Of a stretch of DNA of 35,640 bases, positions 24,680 to 33,671 are shown in pieces; the first letter of the stretch is position 1; each line of letters opens with the position of its first letter. The position numbers were made by a program, and so were the translations under genes. The notes beneath the pieces are model-generated. The model saw only the letters and a program-made list of their open reading frames with translations, ran no database searches and was not told the origin of the DNA. The DNA comes from an uncultured Ignavibacteriota bacterium (GTDB lineage: Bacteria > Bacteroidota > Ignavibacteria > Palsa-1295). The DNA lies in contig CAIUMP010000057.1 in assembly GCA_903900335.1 (NCBI GenBank), positions 1 through 35,640 on the forward strand, in the 5' to 3' direction.

Positions 24680-26374
24680 TTATCGTGTTCCCTTAACACC
24701 TCTTCGGTAACGACCTATTCCCGAACAGAGCATCATTCCCAAAAGCGTCAAACCCGAGATCCAATAACCGGCCCGTTCCTGCCAACTCTTCTGTAATCTC
24801 CACTCGGCCGTGTACTTTCCGCTTGGTAAATCTGCGACCATGCGACCGATCGAATCTGGCCACACCTTCAACTGCGAATCCGGTACGTACAAGTGCCAGG
24901 CAGGCCAATAGGATCGGTGGAATGTCACCCGATGGGGTTGCGTGAAATTCAGGTCCAAAGTTTGCGATGTTGCGAGTCGTGGGTGTGCGAGAAAAGATTC
25001 ACTGGGAGTAATATTCCCCCAAGGAAGCAGCTCCGGCTCCGATGCGTGTCTGTCCACCAAGTCTTCGAGTGTTGCTGAAACAACGAACTTCGTGAAGACC
25101 GACGCATATTCCGGTGCGTCGAAGTTGGGTCTCCCATCAAAGTGCTTACTTGGGTGGATATGCAGCATCACGAGGAAGATCGGGTAGATCGAGCCGAGAG
25201 CCCAAATGGTAGCAACGAACGTCATCGCGCGCTGCATGAACGTGTGTCTGGCAACGGCAACAAGGATCGAAACGAGAATGACCACATCAATATAGAATCG
25301 CCATCCCCCTTGAATCAGATCAAATCCGGGCACGTGCTCCCATATCGGAAGACTTACTACCGGGATCTGAAGGAAGACGATCGCGGAACAGATCATCGCC
25401 GCCACGCGGATTCCCCGTGACTCTTGAGGAGAAAGGGACTTCATGTCTGAGAGCCATCGGACGGTGAGAAACCCAACGGCACCGATACCGATGTAGATAA
25501 GGCCAATATGATATAGTGCACCGAGGTCTCGCCCATGTAAGAATAGATCAATAAAGTAGCCCGGATCCCTCGATTGGCCGTTTACCAACCAGACCTGTTC
25601 CAAATGGGAATAGGATCGGTATTGAAATATGGGAATCAAGAAAAATGCTACAAGTAGAATGGATAGCACTCCCCCAAAAATCACGTCGCGGATAAGACGC
25701 CAACGTAGCTTTTCCCATTGCGCCAACCCGCCGAGCACCATCGTGACCACGGTGAGAACCGTCAAGGGAATATTTGACAAGCATATCAAGGCGCATGAAA
25801 CCGCCAGGAGGATAATCCCCTTCTGCCGTGAGTTGGAATCGGATTCGTGCAGAAGTAGAATCGCGTACCAAACGAGAGGGAAGAACGCGTAGCCGAAATG
25901 GGCGGATCCAGATCTGTTGTACAACTCAGCAATTCGGAAGGGAGCGAAGGCAAAAAGCGCTGCGCCCACCATTGCCTGCCACCGCGACGCGGAGATGTGA
26001 TCGAGCAGTAGTTTTGCTGAGAAGTAGCTGCCTATGGTTGCCAGAAGTCCGGTAAGCTGAAAGAGTTGACTCGCATCGCTAATACCCGTGAGCATTTGAA
26101 CAATAGCGCTCTCATAGAACATCATCGGGGGGTAAAAGTAGAGCGCTGGTGCCCCGAGTCCTCCAAACGAGTCGTTGATCCAATGCGGAAAAAGGATTCC
26201 GCTCTTTAGCATTAGCCAGAAGCGTGAATTCCACCAGATCAAGTGTGAGGCATCAACGCCATCCGTCTTTGCAAAGAAGGGCGCAATCAGTTGCAGGAGT
26301 ATGACAAGCCCGAGTAGGATTTGAAGGCCACGTGAGAGCCTGAATGGATGGGATCTATGCGGGTGAGACAACAT
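24680..26374 (-). CDS. PTPS-related (PF10131-type) GT-C-like membrane protein, paralogue B
   Basis: The product is 564 aa from ATG 26374 (TTG 26386 would add four residues). It has about 11-12 membrane helices and an extracytoplasmic C-terminal domain. The first loop, DGVDASHLIWWNSRFW, leads to ILFPHWINDSFGGLGAP and LYFYPPMMFYE, the signature of the membrane family labelled '6-pyruvoyl-tetrahydropterin synthase related' but built like GT-C glycosyltransferases. FAFAPFRIAELYNRSGSAHF is also typical. It overlaps the next gene upstream by 20 bp and is clearly paralogous to it. Enzymatic activity is not proven for the family; the operon suggests sugar transfer onto an envelope glycan or protein. 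Confidence 0.72.
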   Translation of the reverse strand: MLSHPHRSHPFRLSRGLQILLGLVILLQLIAPFFAKTDGVDASHLIWWNSRFWLMLKSGILFPHWINDSFGGLGAPALYFYPPMMFYESAIVQMLTGISDASQLFQLTGLLATIGSYFSAKLLLDHISASRWQAMVGAALFAFAPFRIAELYNRSGSAHFGYAFFPLVWYAILLLHESDSNSRQKGIILLAVSCALICLSNIPLTVLTVVTMVLGGLAQWEKLRWRLIRDVIFGGVLSILLVAFFLIPIFQYRSYSHLEQVWLVNGQSRDPGYFIDLFLHGRDLGALYHIGLIYIGIGAVGFLTVRWLSDMKSLSPQESRGIRVAAMICSAIVFLQIPVVSLPIWEHVPGFDLIQGGWRFYIDVVILVSILVAVARHTFMQRAMTFVATIWALGSIYPIFLVMLHIHPSKHFDGRPNFDAPEYASVFTKFVVSATLEDLVDRHASEPELLPWGNITPSESFLAHPRLATSQTLDLNFTQPHRVTFHRSYWPAWHLYVPDSQLKVWPDSIGRMVADLPSGKYTAEWRLQKSWQERAGYWISGLTLLGMMLCSGIGRYRRGVKGTR

Positions 26375-28046
26375 TCTTCTTTCCAATCCTGCCCGTCAGA
26401 AGCAGCAACATCAAACTTATACCCGAGATCCAAAAGCCCGTCGTCTCGATCGATGCTCGTTCGAGATGAATGGATAGCCTGTGCGCTCCGACGCCTACAG
26501 CGACCACGGCTCGTCCGATGCTATCCGTTGCGGATTCGACCCTGCTTCCGTCAAGATCGAGCTTCCATTCGGGCCATGCAAATTGGTGTAACGTGACGAG
26601 GTGAGGTTTCCTCACTTCGAGAGCGTACTCTTTTGTCAAAGCGCCGCTTTTCAGGAGCCGTGTACTTTCCGCATCACCAAACTCGGGGGTTGCTAAAAGG
26701 AATTCGTCATGAAGGTGCGGAAGGAATGCCTTCTGTACGGCCGATTCTACATGGAGATTGGAGACGGGAAGGTACTCCGCAGAATCCATCCACACACTTG
26801 CTCCATGCGGATGGAGCCGAACACTAAAGAGCACCAACAGAGAGAGTCCCACCGCGGACCATGACCAGATGGCTCCAAGTCGGGTTGCGAACACTTTCCA
26901 CTGTTCCCCGGCGCGAACGCTACCGACCAACAGAGAGACGAGCAGTACAGAGAAGATACCAAAACGTATATGGAATTGTACGATCTTGAAAGGGGGCAGG
27001 TAAGACCAGATTGGAAGATTGAGATAGGGAATTTCAATCATCAAGAAGAATAGGACTACTAATCCAACGATCATTGTAGCTTGAGTTCGATCTCCGCTTC
27101 TTCGAAGCCTCCACCACAAAACAAGAATTGCCGCGTGGGTGCAAAAGATGATCAGTGCCTGGACAACAAACGTCAGCTCACTGCGCGACAGTAATGCGGG
27201 TAGCCAATTGCCTGGATCTCGCTGGTGCCCGCCGGGATTCCAATAGGTTGTAGATTGGATGAATTGTTGAAAGTGAAGAGCAGGAAGGTAATGATAGAGC
27301 GATAGTGCAGTCCCGAGCGCAACACCGAAGGCTGCGCTAACCAGCGTCATCCAACGCAGTGATTTCCAACCGAGCGCAACGATCACTACTATCAGGATCG
27401 CCATTGCAACGGCAAGCGGGAGTGACGTCAAAAGCAAACATGCCCAGGATAAGGCAAGCGTGATGCTTGGGCGAAGTCCCCGCTTCGGATCCAAGCACTC
27501 TACAAGCCCCGCGATCACCAACGGCACAAAAATGAACGCCATGGGTTGCGATAGAGAGCTTCGGGTGTAGAGGTCAAATAGGCGATAGGGCGCGAACGCA
27601 TAGAGGAGACTTCCTAAGACGGCATCCCTCTTGGAGCCGTCCAGCTTGCGCAAAAGGTAGTAACATGCAGCGCCACTTGCGACTGTCGAGAAAAGACCGG
27701 CGATATTATAGACTGTCTCCGGGCGCAAGATGCCGGTCAGCCCAATGATCGATGAGGTGACATAGTAGGTCAGAGGAGGATAGAAGTAGAATGTGGGCGC
27801 CCCTAAACCATGGAAGCCATCCGGCAGCCACGTTGGTACAAGAATTCCCTGACGAAGCAGATCGAAAAAGGCCGTGATCCAGTGCAGATGCGTCGTTGCA
27901 TCATCCCCATCAACGGGGGCGAAGAACGGGATGATGAGGCCAAGGAGGGTCGAGAGGGAGATGCCGACGATGAAGGCCTGCCGAAACCGCTGTTCCACTG
28001 GCCGCCTGGGGATCTCCGATGCCGAACGTTGTAGGCCTCGTTTCAC
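26355..28046 (-). CDS. PTPS-related (PF10131-type) GT-C-like membrane protein, paralogue A
   Basis: The product is 563 aa from GTG 28046. The same architecture and motifs occur as in its downstream neighbour: DGDDATTHLHWITAFFD, ILVPTWLPDGFHGLGAP, FYFYPPLTYY, YAFAPYRLFDLYTRSSLSQP, and a final extracytoplasmic domain followed by a C-terminal helix and basic tail. It is the first gene of the five-gene overlapping run. It lies 47 bp after the methylmalonyl-CoA mutase gene on the same strand, so read-through from there is possible. Tandem duplication followed by divergence suggests the two act on different acceptors or linkages, but this is inference. Confidence 0.72.
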   Translation of the reverse strand: MKRGLQRSASEIPRRPVEQRFRQAFIVGISLSTLLGLIIPFFAPVDGDDATTHLHWITAFFDLLRQGILVPTWLPDGFHGLGAPTFYFYPPLTYYVTSSIIGLTGILRPETVYNIAGLFSTVASGAACYYLLRKLDGSKRDAVLGSLLYAFAPYRLFDLYTRSSLSQPMAFIFVPLVIAGLVECLDPKRGLRPSITLALSWACLLLTSLPLAVAMAILIVVIVALGWKSLRWMTLVSAAFGVALGTALSLYHYLPALHFQQFIQSTTYWNPGGHQRDPGNWLPALLSRSELTFVVQALIIFCTHAAILVLWWRLRRSGDRTQATMIVGLVVLFFLMIEIPYLNLPIWSYLPPFKIVQFHIRFGIFSVLLVSLLVGSVRAGEQWKVFATRLGAIWSWSAVGLSLLVLFSVRLHPHGASVWMDSAEYLPVSNLHVESAVQKAFLPHLHDEFLLATPEFGDAESTRLLKSGALTKEYALEVRKPHLVTLHQFAWPEWKLDLDGSRVESATDSIGRAVVAVGVGAHRLSIHLERASIETTGFWISGISLMLLLLTGRIGKKNVVSPA

Positions 28047-28093
28047 GAATCTAGGACATCATTGTGAACGAATTCGATTGACGTTCCCAGCGG

Positions 28094-29851
28094 CTAGAAT
28101 ACTACCGACTCCACATACTCCCCGAACGGCACTTTCAGCGTGTCGATCATCTCACCGAGCGTCACGTAATTCCGCGCAGCCTTGATGAGCACGGGCATCA
28201 GGTTCGTGTGCCCGAATCCCGCTGCCTGAATTTCCGCGATCGACTCCGCAACATCATGAGCCGAGCGATTCGCCTTCACCTCCGCGAGCTTCCGCTTCTG
28301 CGCACGCTCGACCTCTGCCGAGATTTGCAGAATCGGAATCGTGATCTTCTCGTCCTTTTCGACAAACTCATTGATACCAACGATAAACTTCTCCTTGCGG
28401 TCCAACTCGATCTGATAGCGATACGCCGCGTCAGCAATTTCGCGTTGGAAGAATCCAGCTTCAATCGCCGGAATCACTCCACCCAATGCATCGATCTGAT
28501 CGAAGTAGGTATTGGCTTCGCGTTCGAGACGATCAGTTTCGGACTCGACGAAGTACGATCCGCCTAATGGATCGACAGTATTGATTACGCCGATCTCATA
28601 CGCAATGATCTGCTGCGTTCGAAGTGCGATCTTCACAGCCTTCTCGCTCGGCAATGCGAGCGTTTCATCCATCGAATTTGTGTGGAGGGATTGCGTACCA
28701 CCAAGCACTGCCGCGAGAGCTTCGTAAGCAGTGCGCACAATATTATTCTCCGGCTGCTGCGCTGTGAGCGAGCATCCCGCCGTCTGCGTATGGAATCTGA
28801 GCGCAAGCGACTTCGCCGACTTCGCGCCATACTTCTCCTTCATCCGACGCGCCCAGATTCTGCGCGCCGCACGGAGCTTTGCAATCTCCTCGAAGAAATC
28901 AATATGCGAATTGAAGAAGAAGGAAATACGCGGAGCAAACGAATCCACATCCATTCCACGCGCGATGCAATGCTCGACATACGTGAACCCATCGGCAAGC
29001 GTAAAGGCCAACTCCTGCGCGGCGGTCGAACCGGCCTCGCGAATATGATAACCGGAGACCGACACCGGATTCCACTGCGGCACCTCGGCGGTGCAATACT
29101 CGATCATATCCGTGATGATCCGCATCGACGGCTCCGGCGGATAGATGAACTCCTTCTGCGCGATATACTCTTTCAGAATATCGTTTTGCAGCGTGCCCTG
29201 AAGCTTGTCAAACGCCACGCCCTGCTTCTCGGCAACGCAGAGATAGTAGGCAAAGATCATCGCCGCCGGCGAATTGATGGTCATCGAAGTCGAGACCTTA
29301 TCGAGCGGAATACCGGCGAAGAGAGTCTCCATATCTTTCAGCGACGAAATCGCTACGCCGCAAATCCCGACCTCGCCCTCGCTCCACGCATCGTCGGCAT
29401 CGCGGCCCATGAGCGTCGGCAAATCGAACGCGGTCGAAAGGCCGGTCTGACCATGCGCGAGCAGATACTTGAACCGCTCGTTCGTATCCTCCGGCGTACC
29501 GAACCCGGCGAACTGCCGCATCGTCCAGACCTTGCCGCGATACCCGTTCGGATGAATCCCGCGCGTATATGGAAACTGCCCCGGAAAACCCACATTCTCG
29601 ACAAAATCGGCCGGATCATTCGCGTGGCTGGTGCCGACCCCGGCACCAGGACCATAGAGAATATCGAGCGGCTTGCCGGAAAGCGTCGTGTACTTCATCC
29701 CGGTCGTCTTCGCCGTTTCGGCCTTCGACTTCCACAGCCTGAGCGCCTCCTGATACTCGAAACTTTCCTCGAATTTCGTCGCAGCACCGTTCGTCAGACT
29801 GCCCAGCAGATCCGCTCCTAATAATTCACCCTTCTCATTTACTTCCGGCAT
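28094..29851 (-). CDS. Methylmalonyl-CoA mutase-type acyl-CoA mutase, large (catalytic) subunit
   Basis: The product is 585 aa. It covers the complete TIM-barrel substrate domain of the B12-dependent acyl-CoA mutase family: [74 protein letters not shown], and [17 protein letters not shown]. There is no C-terminal cobalamin-binding domain (no DxHxxG), so it needs a separate small subunit that is not in this window. This is the split arrangement with a large subunit of the 'acyl-CoA mutase large subunit' type. It interconverts methylmalonyl-CoA and succinyl-CoA or a related pair. AAGGGAGAA lies just upstream of ATG 29851 as a good ribosome binding site. Confidence 0.9.
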   Translation of the reverse strand: MPEVNEKGELLGADLLGSLTNGAATKFEESFEYQEALRLWKSKAETAKTTGMKYTTLSGKPLDILYGPGAGVGTSHANDPADFVENVGFPGQFPYTRGIHPNGYRGKVWTMRQFAGFGTPEDTNERFKYLLAHGQTGLSTAFDLPTLMGRDADDAWSEGEVGICGVAISSLKDMETLFAGIPLDKVSTSMTINSPAAMIFAYYLCVAEKQGVAFDKLQGTLQNDILKEYIAQKEFIYPPEPSMRIITDMIEYCTAEVPQWNPVSVSGYHIREAGSTAAQELAFTLADGFTYVEHCIARGMDVDSFAPRISFFFNSHIDFFEEIAKLRAARRIWARRMKEKYGAKSAKSLALRFHTQTAGCSLTAQQPENNIVRTAYEALAAVLGGTQSLHTNSMDETLALPSEKAVKIALRTQQIIAYEIGVINTVDPLGGSYFVESETDRLEREANTYFDQIDALGGVIPAIEAGFFQREIADAAYRYQIELDRKEKFIVGINEFVEKDEKITIPILQISAEVERAQKRKLAEVKANRSAHDVAESIAEIQAAGFGHTNLMPVLIKAARNYVTLGEMIDTLKVPFGEYVESVVF

Positions 29852-29975
29852 AGTATTCTCCCTTTGCGAGGCAGAACAGGGGGGGAATTTGTTTCGTCCC
29901 CGGAGGGCAGGCTAGCGATGGGTGGCGAACACCTAGTCATTTAGGCGGAACTCTCTTGATGGCAATAGTTTTTCA

Positions 29976-29996
29976 TTGACGTGCGTGGATTCGCAC
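29976..29996 (+). promoter_or_regulatory. Putative promoter/operator of the AIPR-ATPase operon
   Basis: TTGACG (29976-29981) resembles a -35 element. Directly over its 3' side is a perfect dyad GTGCG-TGGATT-CGCAC (29981-29996), placed so that a bound protein would block RNA polymerase. A -10 match is poor (TTATCA about 17 bases after). It lies 47-67 bases before the AIPR ATG, in the 191-base gap between divergent genes. The rest of the gap shows nothing else clear. Confidence 0.35.
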
Positions 29997-30042
29997 GATT
30001 ATCAATCACTCTGCTGGATAGCAGAAGAAACGAAAAAAGAAC

Positions 30043-31206
30043 ATGAACACAATTAGCTTCTCGACGGCTATTGCCCGTCGTTATATTGACCCGCTTACCT
30101 CAACTGATTCCGACATCCGCATCGAGCACCACCTGTTGCTCTGCGAGGCCAAAGGCATCCCGGCGGATATCCCAACCGACCCAAACCCCCGAGAACAAAA
30201 TATCGATCGCGGAATTTACAAGGATGTTCAGAAGAGCCTTCTTGATGCTCAAGATCTAAGTTTTCACCTCAAGAATAAGGGTATTACTATAATCGCCAAG
30301 TCGGTTACACTTGACGAAAAGAAAGAACGAGCCATCGTGGAATTCGAGCCGGGTGATGGTATTGTTGACGGAGGCCATACTTATAACATCCTTGTCAAAA
30401 ATCTGGCGGATTGTCCAGAGCATCAGTTCGTTAAATTCGAAATACTTACGGGAGTACCCCGATACCTTGTTGAATCGATTGCTCAAGGGCTGAACACTTC
30501 CGTGCAAGTCACGAAGATGAGCCTCGATAATCTTGGAAAGCGATTCGAGTGGATTAAGGAGATACTCGACAAGAAGGTGTATGGCAGCAAGATTGCGTAC
30601 AAGCAAAACGCCGAAGGTGACTACACGGTGCGGGACATCGTAAGTTTTCTCACGCTATTCAATATCGATCTATTCCCCGAGGGTATGGAGTATCCTAAGA
30701 TCGCATATACGAGCAAGGAGGAATGTTTGAAGCGGTATGAAAAGAATACGGAAAGTTACCGCAAATTGGCACCAATACTCCCGGACATTCTCGACCTAAG
30801 CGACCAGATTCAGCTTCGAGGAAGGGATTTATACAATAAGAAGTACGCCGGTAGAGGGGGTGGGCTTGCATTCTATCAAAGCAGAAAACGCGGGAAGTAC
30901 CAATTCGTTTTTAGCGCAGAGGAAGCTGCATACAAGCTTTATGACGGCGCTCTGTTTCCTATTCTCGGCGCATTTCGTTATCTGGTTGAGGAACACGAGG
31001 GAGCATTTCGGTGGAAATTAGGCGCATACTCAAAAGTTCTCGCACTCCTCGATAAGATCGGCGGTGACATGATTAACGCGACGAAGAATACGAGCGATAG
31101 TAGGGGAAAGAACCCCACTCTCATTGGTAAGGACGACTCTCACTGGGAAAACCTATATAAAACCGTCGCCCTCGCCTACCTTGAAGGTAAATTGCTTGGC
31201 TCATAA
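30043..31206 (+). CDS. AIPR-family (abortive infection phage resistance) protein
   Basis: The product is 387 aa. The central motif LKNKGITIIAKSV (76-88) followed by EPGDGIVDGGHTYNIL (102-117) is the AIPR-family hallmark, usually 'N.GITI.A' then 'IVNG.QT'. Here it reads VDGGHT, a variant also reminiscent of the DGQHR motif of DndB-like proteins. The rest is predicted alpha/beta with charged helices; there is no membrane segment and no obvious PD-(D/E)XK nuclease. AIPR proteins occur in phage-defence and restriction neighbourhoods, and their biochemistry is poorly known. The GHKL ATPase gene follows after 20 bp, so they form an operon. At 387 aa it is shorter than many AIPR proteins of 500-700 aa. 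Confidence 0.72.
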   Translation: MNTISFSTAIARRYIDPLTSTDSDIRIEHHLLLCEAKGIPADIPTDPNPREQNIDRGIYKDVQKSLLDAQDLSFHLKNKGITIIAKSVTLDEKKERAIVEFEPGDGIVDGGHTYNILVKNLADCPEHQFVKFEILTGVPRYLVESIAQGLNTSVQVTKMSLDNLGKRFEWIKEILDKKVYGSKIAYKQNAEGDYTVRDIVSFLTLFNIDLFPEGMEYPKIAYTSKEECLKRYEKNTESYRKLAPILPDILDLSDQIQLRGRDLYNKKYAGRGGGLAFYQSRKRGKYQFVFSAEEAAYKLYDGALFPILGAFRYLVEEHEGAFRWKLGAYSKVLALLDKIGGDMINATKNTSDSRGKNPTLIGKDDSHWENLYKTVALAYLEGKLLGS

Positions 31207-31226
31207 CAAATTGTGAAGAGGTAAAT

Positions 31227-33671
31227 ATGACTAATAAAGAATTGTGCCTCAAGCTACTCCATGCAGATACGGAGTTAGAAGTGATCGGCCTTCTTGACAG
31301 CCAGGGCTACTGGGGAAACGAGGCAGCGTGGCGCTTCTACGGCGACAACGAAATGAACTTCAGCATCGCGGGAAACCAGCAGGCAAGCTCTGATGCGGCG
31401 CTAGTCGAGAAGATAGTGAACGCATTGGATGCACGCCTGCTCGGAGCATGCGTAGGCGCAGGCATTGATCCCGTTGGTCCCGGTGCCCCACAATCTATCC
31501 CGGAAGCGGTGACGAAATTTTTCGGGGGTGTCCCCCCGGCAAAACTTGCTCAAGGGACGACGGTAACTGCTACGGGTTACAAACCTCAAAGCGGCAATCC
31601 CTGCATTACAATTTGCGACAGCGGAGAGGGTCAAACCCCGGATGAACTGCCTGCGACATTTCTATCTTTGCCCAAAGATGCGTCAAGGAAGGCCAGAATT
31701 CCGTTCGTCCAGGGAAAGTTTAATATGGGCTCAACTGGAGTTCTTCGGTTCTGCGGCAAAAATAATCTTCAACTCATTATTAGTAAGCGTGATCCGCGCT
31801 TGCTGGGACTACGAACCCAGCGGGATGAAGAATGGGGTTTTACCGTGGTGAGGAGAGAGTCGGCGACAAATGAGCGGCTTATCTCGACTTATACCTATTT
31901 AGCTCCTCTTGAGAGTGACGTCGCACCGCGTCTCGGTAGGGTACTCAGTTTTTCAGCAAACGCACTACCTTTCTTTCCCTTGTTGAACAAGCCGTACGAG
32001 CGAGATGCTGAGTGGGGAACCTCTGTGAAGCTCTACGAGTACCAGCCAACGGGATATAGCAGAAGTAACATACTTAGGAAAGGAGGCCTGCTCCGTAGAG
32101 TCGATCTCCTCCTTCCGAAAGTTGCTCTTCCGGTACGGTTCCACGAATGTAGGGACTTTCGTGGCCACGCAGGGAGCTTCGATACCTCACTGACTGGAAT
32201 CGTCAATAGACTCGAAGAAGCAAGCTCTAATCTTGAAGAGGGGTTCCCTAACAGCGCTCAGATGGTTGTTGAAGGTGAGACCTTCGGGGCTTCGATCTAC
32301 GCCTTTAAAAAAGGAATGTCAGACACCTACAAAGGGAAGACTGAAGGGATTCTTTTCGTCTTTAATGGACAGACCCAAGGAATTCTCCGATCGAGTTTCT
32401 TTCAACGGGTGGGGATGAGCTACCTTGCAGACTCCCTCCTGGTGGTATTAGATTGTAGTATGATGAGTCCTCGGAAACGCGAAGACCTGATCGCAAATAG
32501 CCGTGACCGACTCGCTAATACAGAATTTCGGAAGCGGATCGAAGAGGAGCTTGCGGAACTATTGAAGTCTCATTCTGGGCTACGAGAGTTGAGAGAGCAA
32601 AGGAGAAGGGCGGACGTTGAGGACAAGCTTGTTGATTCCAAGCCTCTCGAAGAGATATTACAGAAAATAATTCAGAAATCGCCCTCGCTCTCTTCATTAT
32701 TCCTTTCTGGGCTGCGACTATCATCACCGTTTAAAAGTCAGACTGTCGCTGCCTCAGATCATAAATTTGTCGGAAGACACTTCCCCACCTACTTTCGCTT
32801 CAAGGGACAACCGGAGGGTGAACAGCTAAAGCGCGAAGCACATCTCAATTCTAGAAGCAAGATCAGCTTTGAAACGGACGTTGAGAATGACTACTTTACC
32901 CGTACAAGTGACCCCGGAAATTACTTGTTGCGCGCTACGTCGGAATCACTTTCGGAGATCTCAATTGATTCCTTTATTAATCTGCGTGAAGGTGTAGCGA
33001 CACTAAATTTGACCTTGCCGGATACCGTCGAAGTGGGAAGCGAGTTGTATATTGAGATCACTGTTCATGACTCCGCTCATATTGATCCATTCAGTAACTC
33101 CCTCGTCCTGAAAGTCTTTCCGGAGAAAGTTACAACGGGAGGATCAACGACGAAACCACGAGTTACTCCTTCGGATGAAACAGGTAAAGATTCGCACAAG
33201 CCCCAAGGGATACAGCTACCGAAAGTAAAGCTGATTCGCGAGTCAGATTGGGCCTCCCAGAACCCTCCGTTCGATAAGTACACTGCCTTGCGTGTGAAAC
33301 ACGCAGGATTGGAGGACGCGGACGGAAAGTCAATTCCAGTCTTCGACTTCTACTTGAACGAGGATAACATCTATGCTCGCACGGAATTAAAACATTCGAA
33401 ACTGATTCCAGAAATTGTGCGTGCGCGATTTCGCTACGCAATGATTCTCCTCGGTCTCGCAATGATTCACAACCATTTACACATTTCTAATTCTCGATCA
33501 AAGGATGCCGAATCCGAGGATGAGACCGAGTTGCCAGACCTCGAAACCGAGATAGAAAGAGTCACATCTGGGATAGCAGCTGTAATCTTGCCAACGATTG
33601 ACGAGCTGGGAGGTCTAACCGAAGAAACGAGCAAGATGCTTAATTCGGTGGTGTCAGAGGATGAGGACTAA
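31227..33671 (+). CDS. GHKL (MutL/MORC/Hsp90-like) ATPase of a defence cassette
   Basis: The product is 814 aa. The Bergerat ATP-binding fold is at residues about 50-240: N-box VEKIVNALDAR (E61, N65, D68), DSGEG (131-135) and GKFNMGSTG (163-171). It is not a sensor kinase: there is no H-box, membrane helix or HAMP domain. A middle region (240-480) and a charged C-terminal half follow, with a beta-sandwich-like stretch (about 565-640) and a conserved-looking tail (FDFYLNEDNIYARTELKHSK, RFRYAMILLGLAMI). MutL/MORC-like ATPases of this kind have been linked by comparative genomics to restriction-modification loci, where ATP-driven dimer clamping may license an effector. GAAGAGG 5 bases before ATG 31227 is a good ribosome binding site. 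Its 3' end overlaps the convergent methyltransferase by 32 bp. Confidence 0.78.
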   Translation: MTNKELCLKLLHADTELEVIGLLDSQGYWGNEAAWRFYGDNEMNFSIAGNQQASSDAALVEKIVNALDARLLGACVGAGIDPVGPGAPQSIPEAVTKFFGGVPPAKLAQGTTVTATGYKPQSGNPCITICDSGEGQTPDELPATFLSLPKDASRKARIPFVQGKFNMGSTGVLRFCGKNNLQLIISKRDPRLLGLRTQRDEEWGFTVVRRESATNERLISTYTYLAPLESDVAPRLGRVLSFSANALPFFPLLNKPYERDAEWGTSVKLYEYQPTGYSRSNILRKGGLLRRVDLLLPKVALPVRFHECRDFRGHAGSFDTSLTGIVNRLEEASSNLEEGFPNSAQMVVEGETFGASIYAFKKGMSDTYKGKTEGILFVFNGQTQGILRSSFFQRVGMSYLADSLLVVLDCSMMSPRKREDLIANSRDRLANTEFRKRIEEELAELLKSHSGLRELREQRRRADVEDKLVDSKPLEEILQKIIQKSPSLSSLFLSGLRLSSPFKSQTVAASDHKFVGRHFPTYFRFKGQPEGEQLKREAHLNSRSKISFETDVENDYFTRTSDPGNYLLRATSESLSEISIDSFINLREGVATLNLTLPDTVEVGSELYIEITVHDSAHIDPFSNSLVLKVFPEKVTTGGSTTKPRVTPSDETGKDSHKPQGIQLPKVKLIRESDWASQNPPFDKYTALRVKHAGLEDADGKSIPVFDFYLNEDNIYARTELKHSKLIPEIVRARFRYAMILLGLAMIHNHLHISNSRSKDAESEDETELPDLETEIERVTSGIAAVILPTIDELGGLTEETSKMLNSVVSEDED

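Noticed and set aside
28682-29821. 379-codon plus-strand open frame
   Set aside because: It is antisense to the methylmalonyl-CoA mutase gene, Arg/Leu/Ile-rich and unlike any family; long antisense frames arise from codon bias.
31227-33671. Sensor histidine kinase annotation
   Set aside because: The N, G1 and G2 boxes are present, but there is no phospho-acceptor H-box, membrane helix or HAMP/PAS domain.
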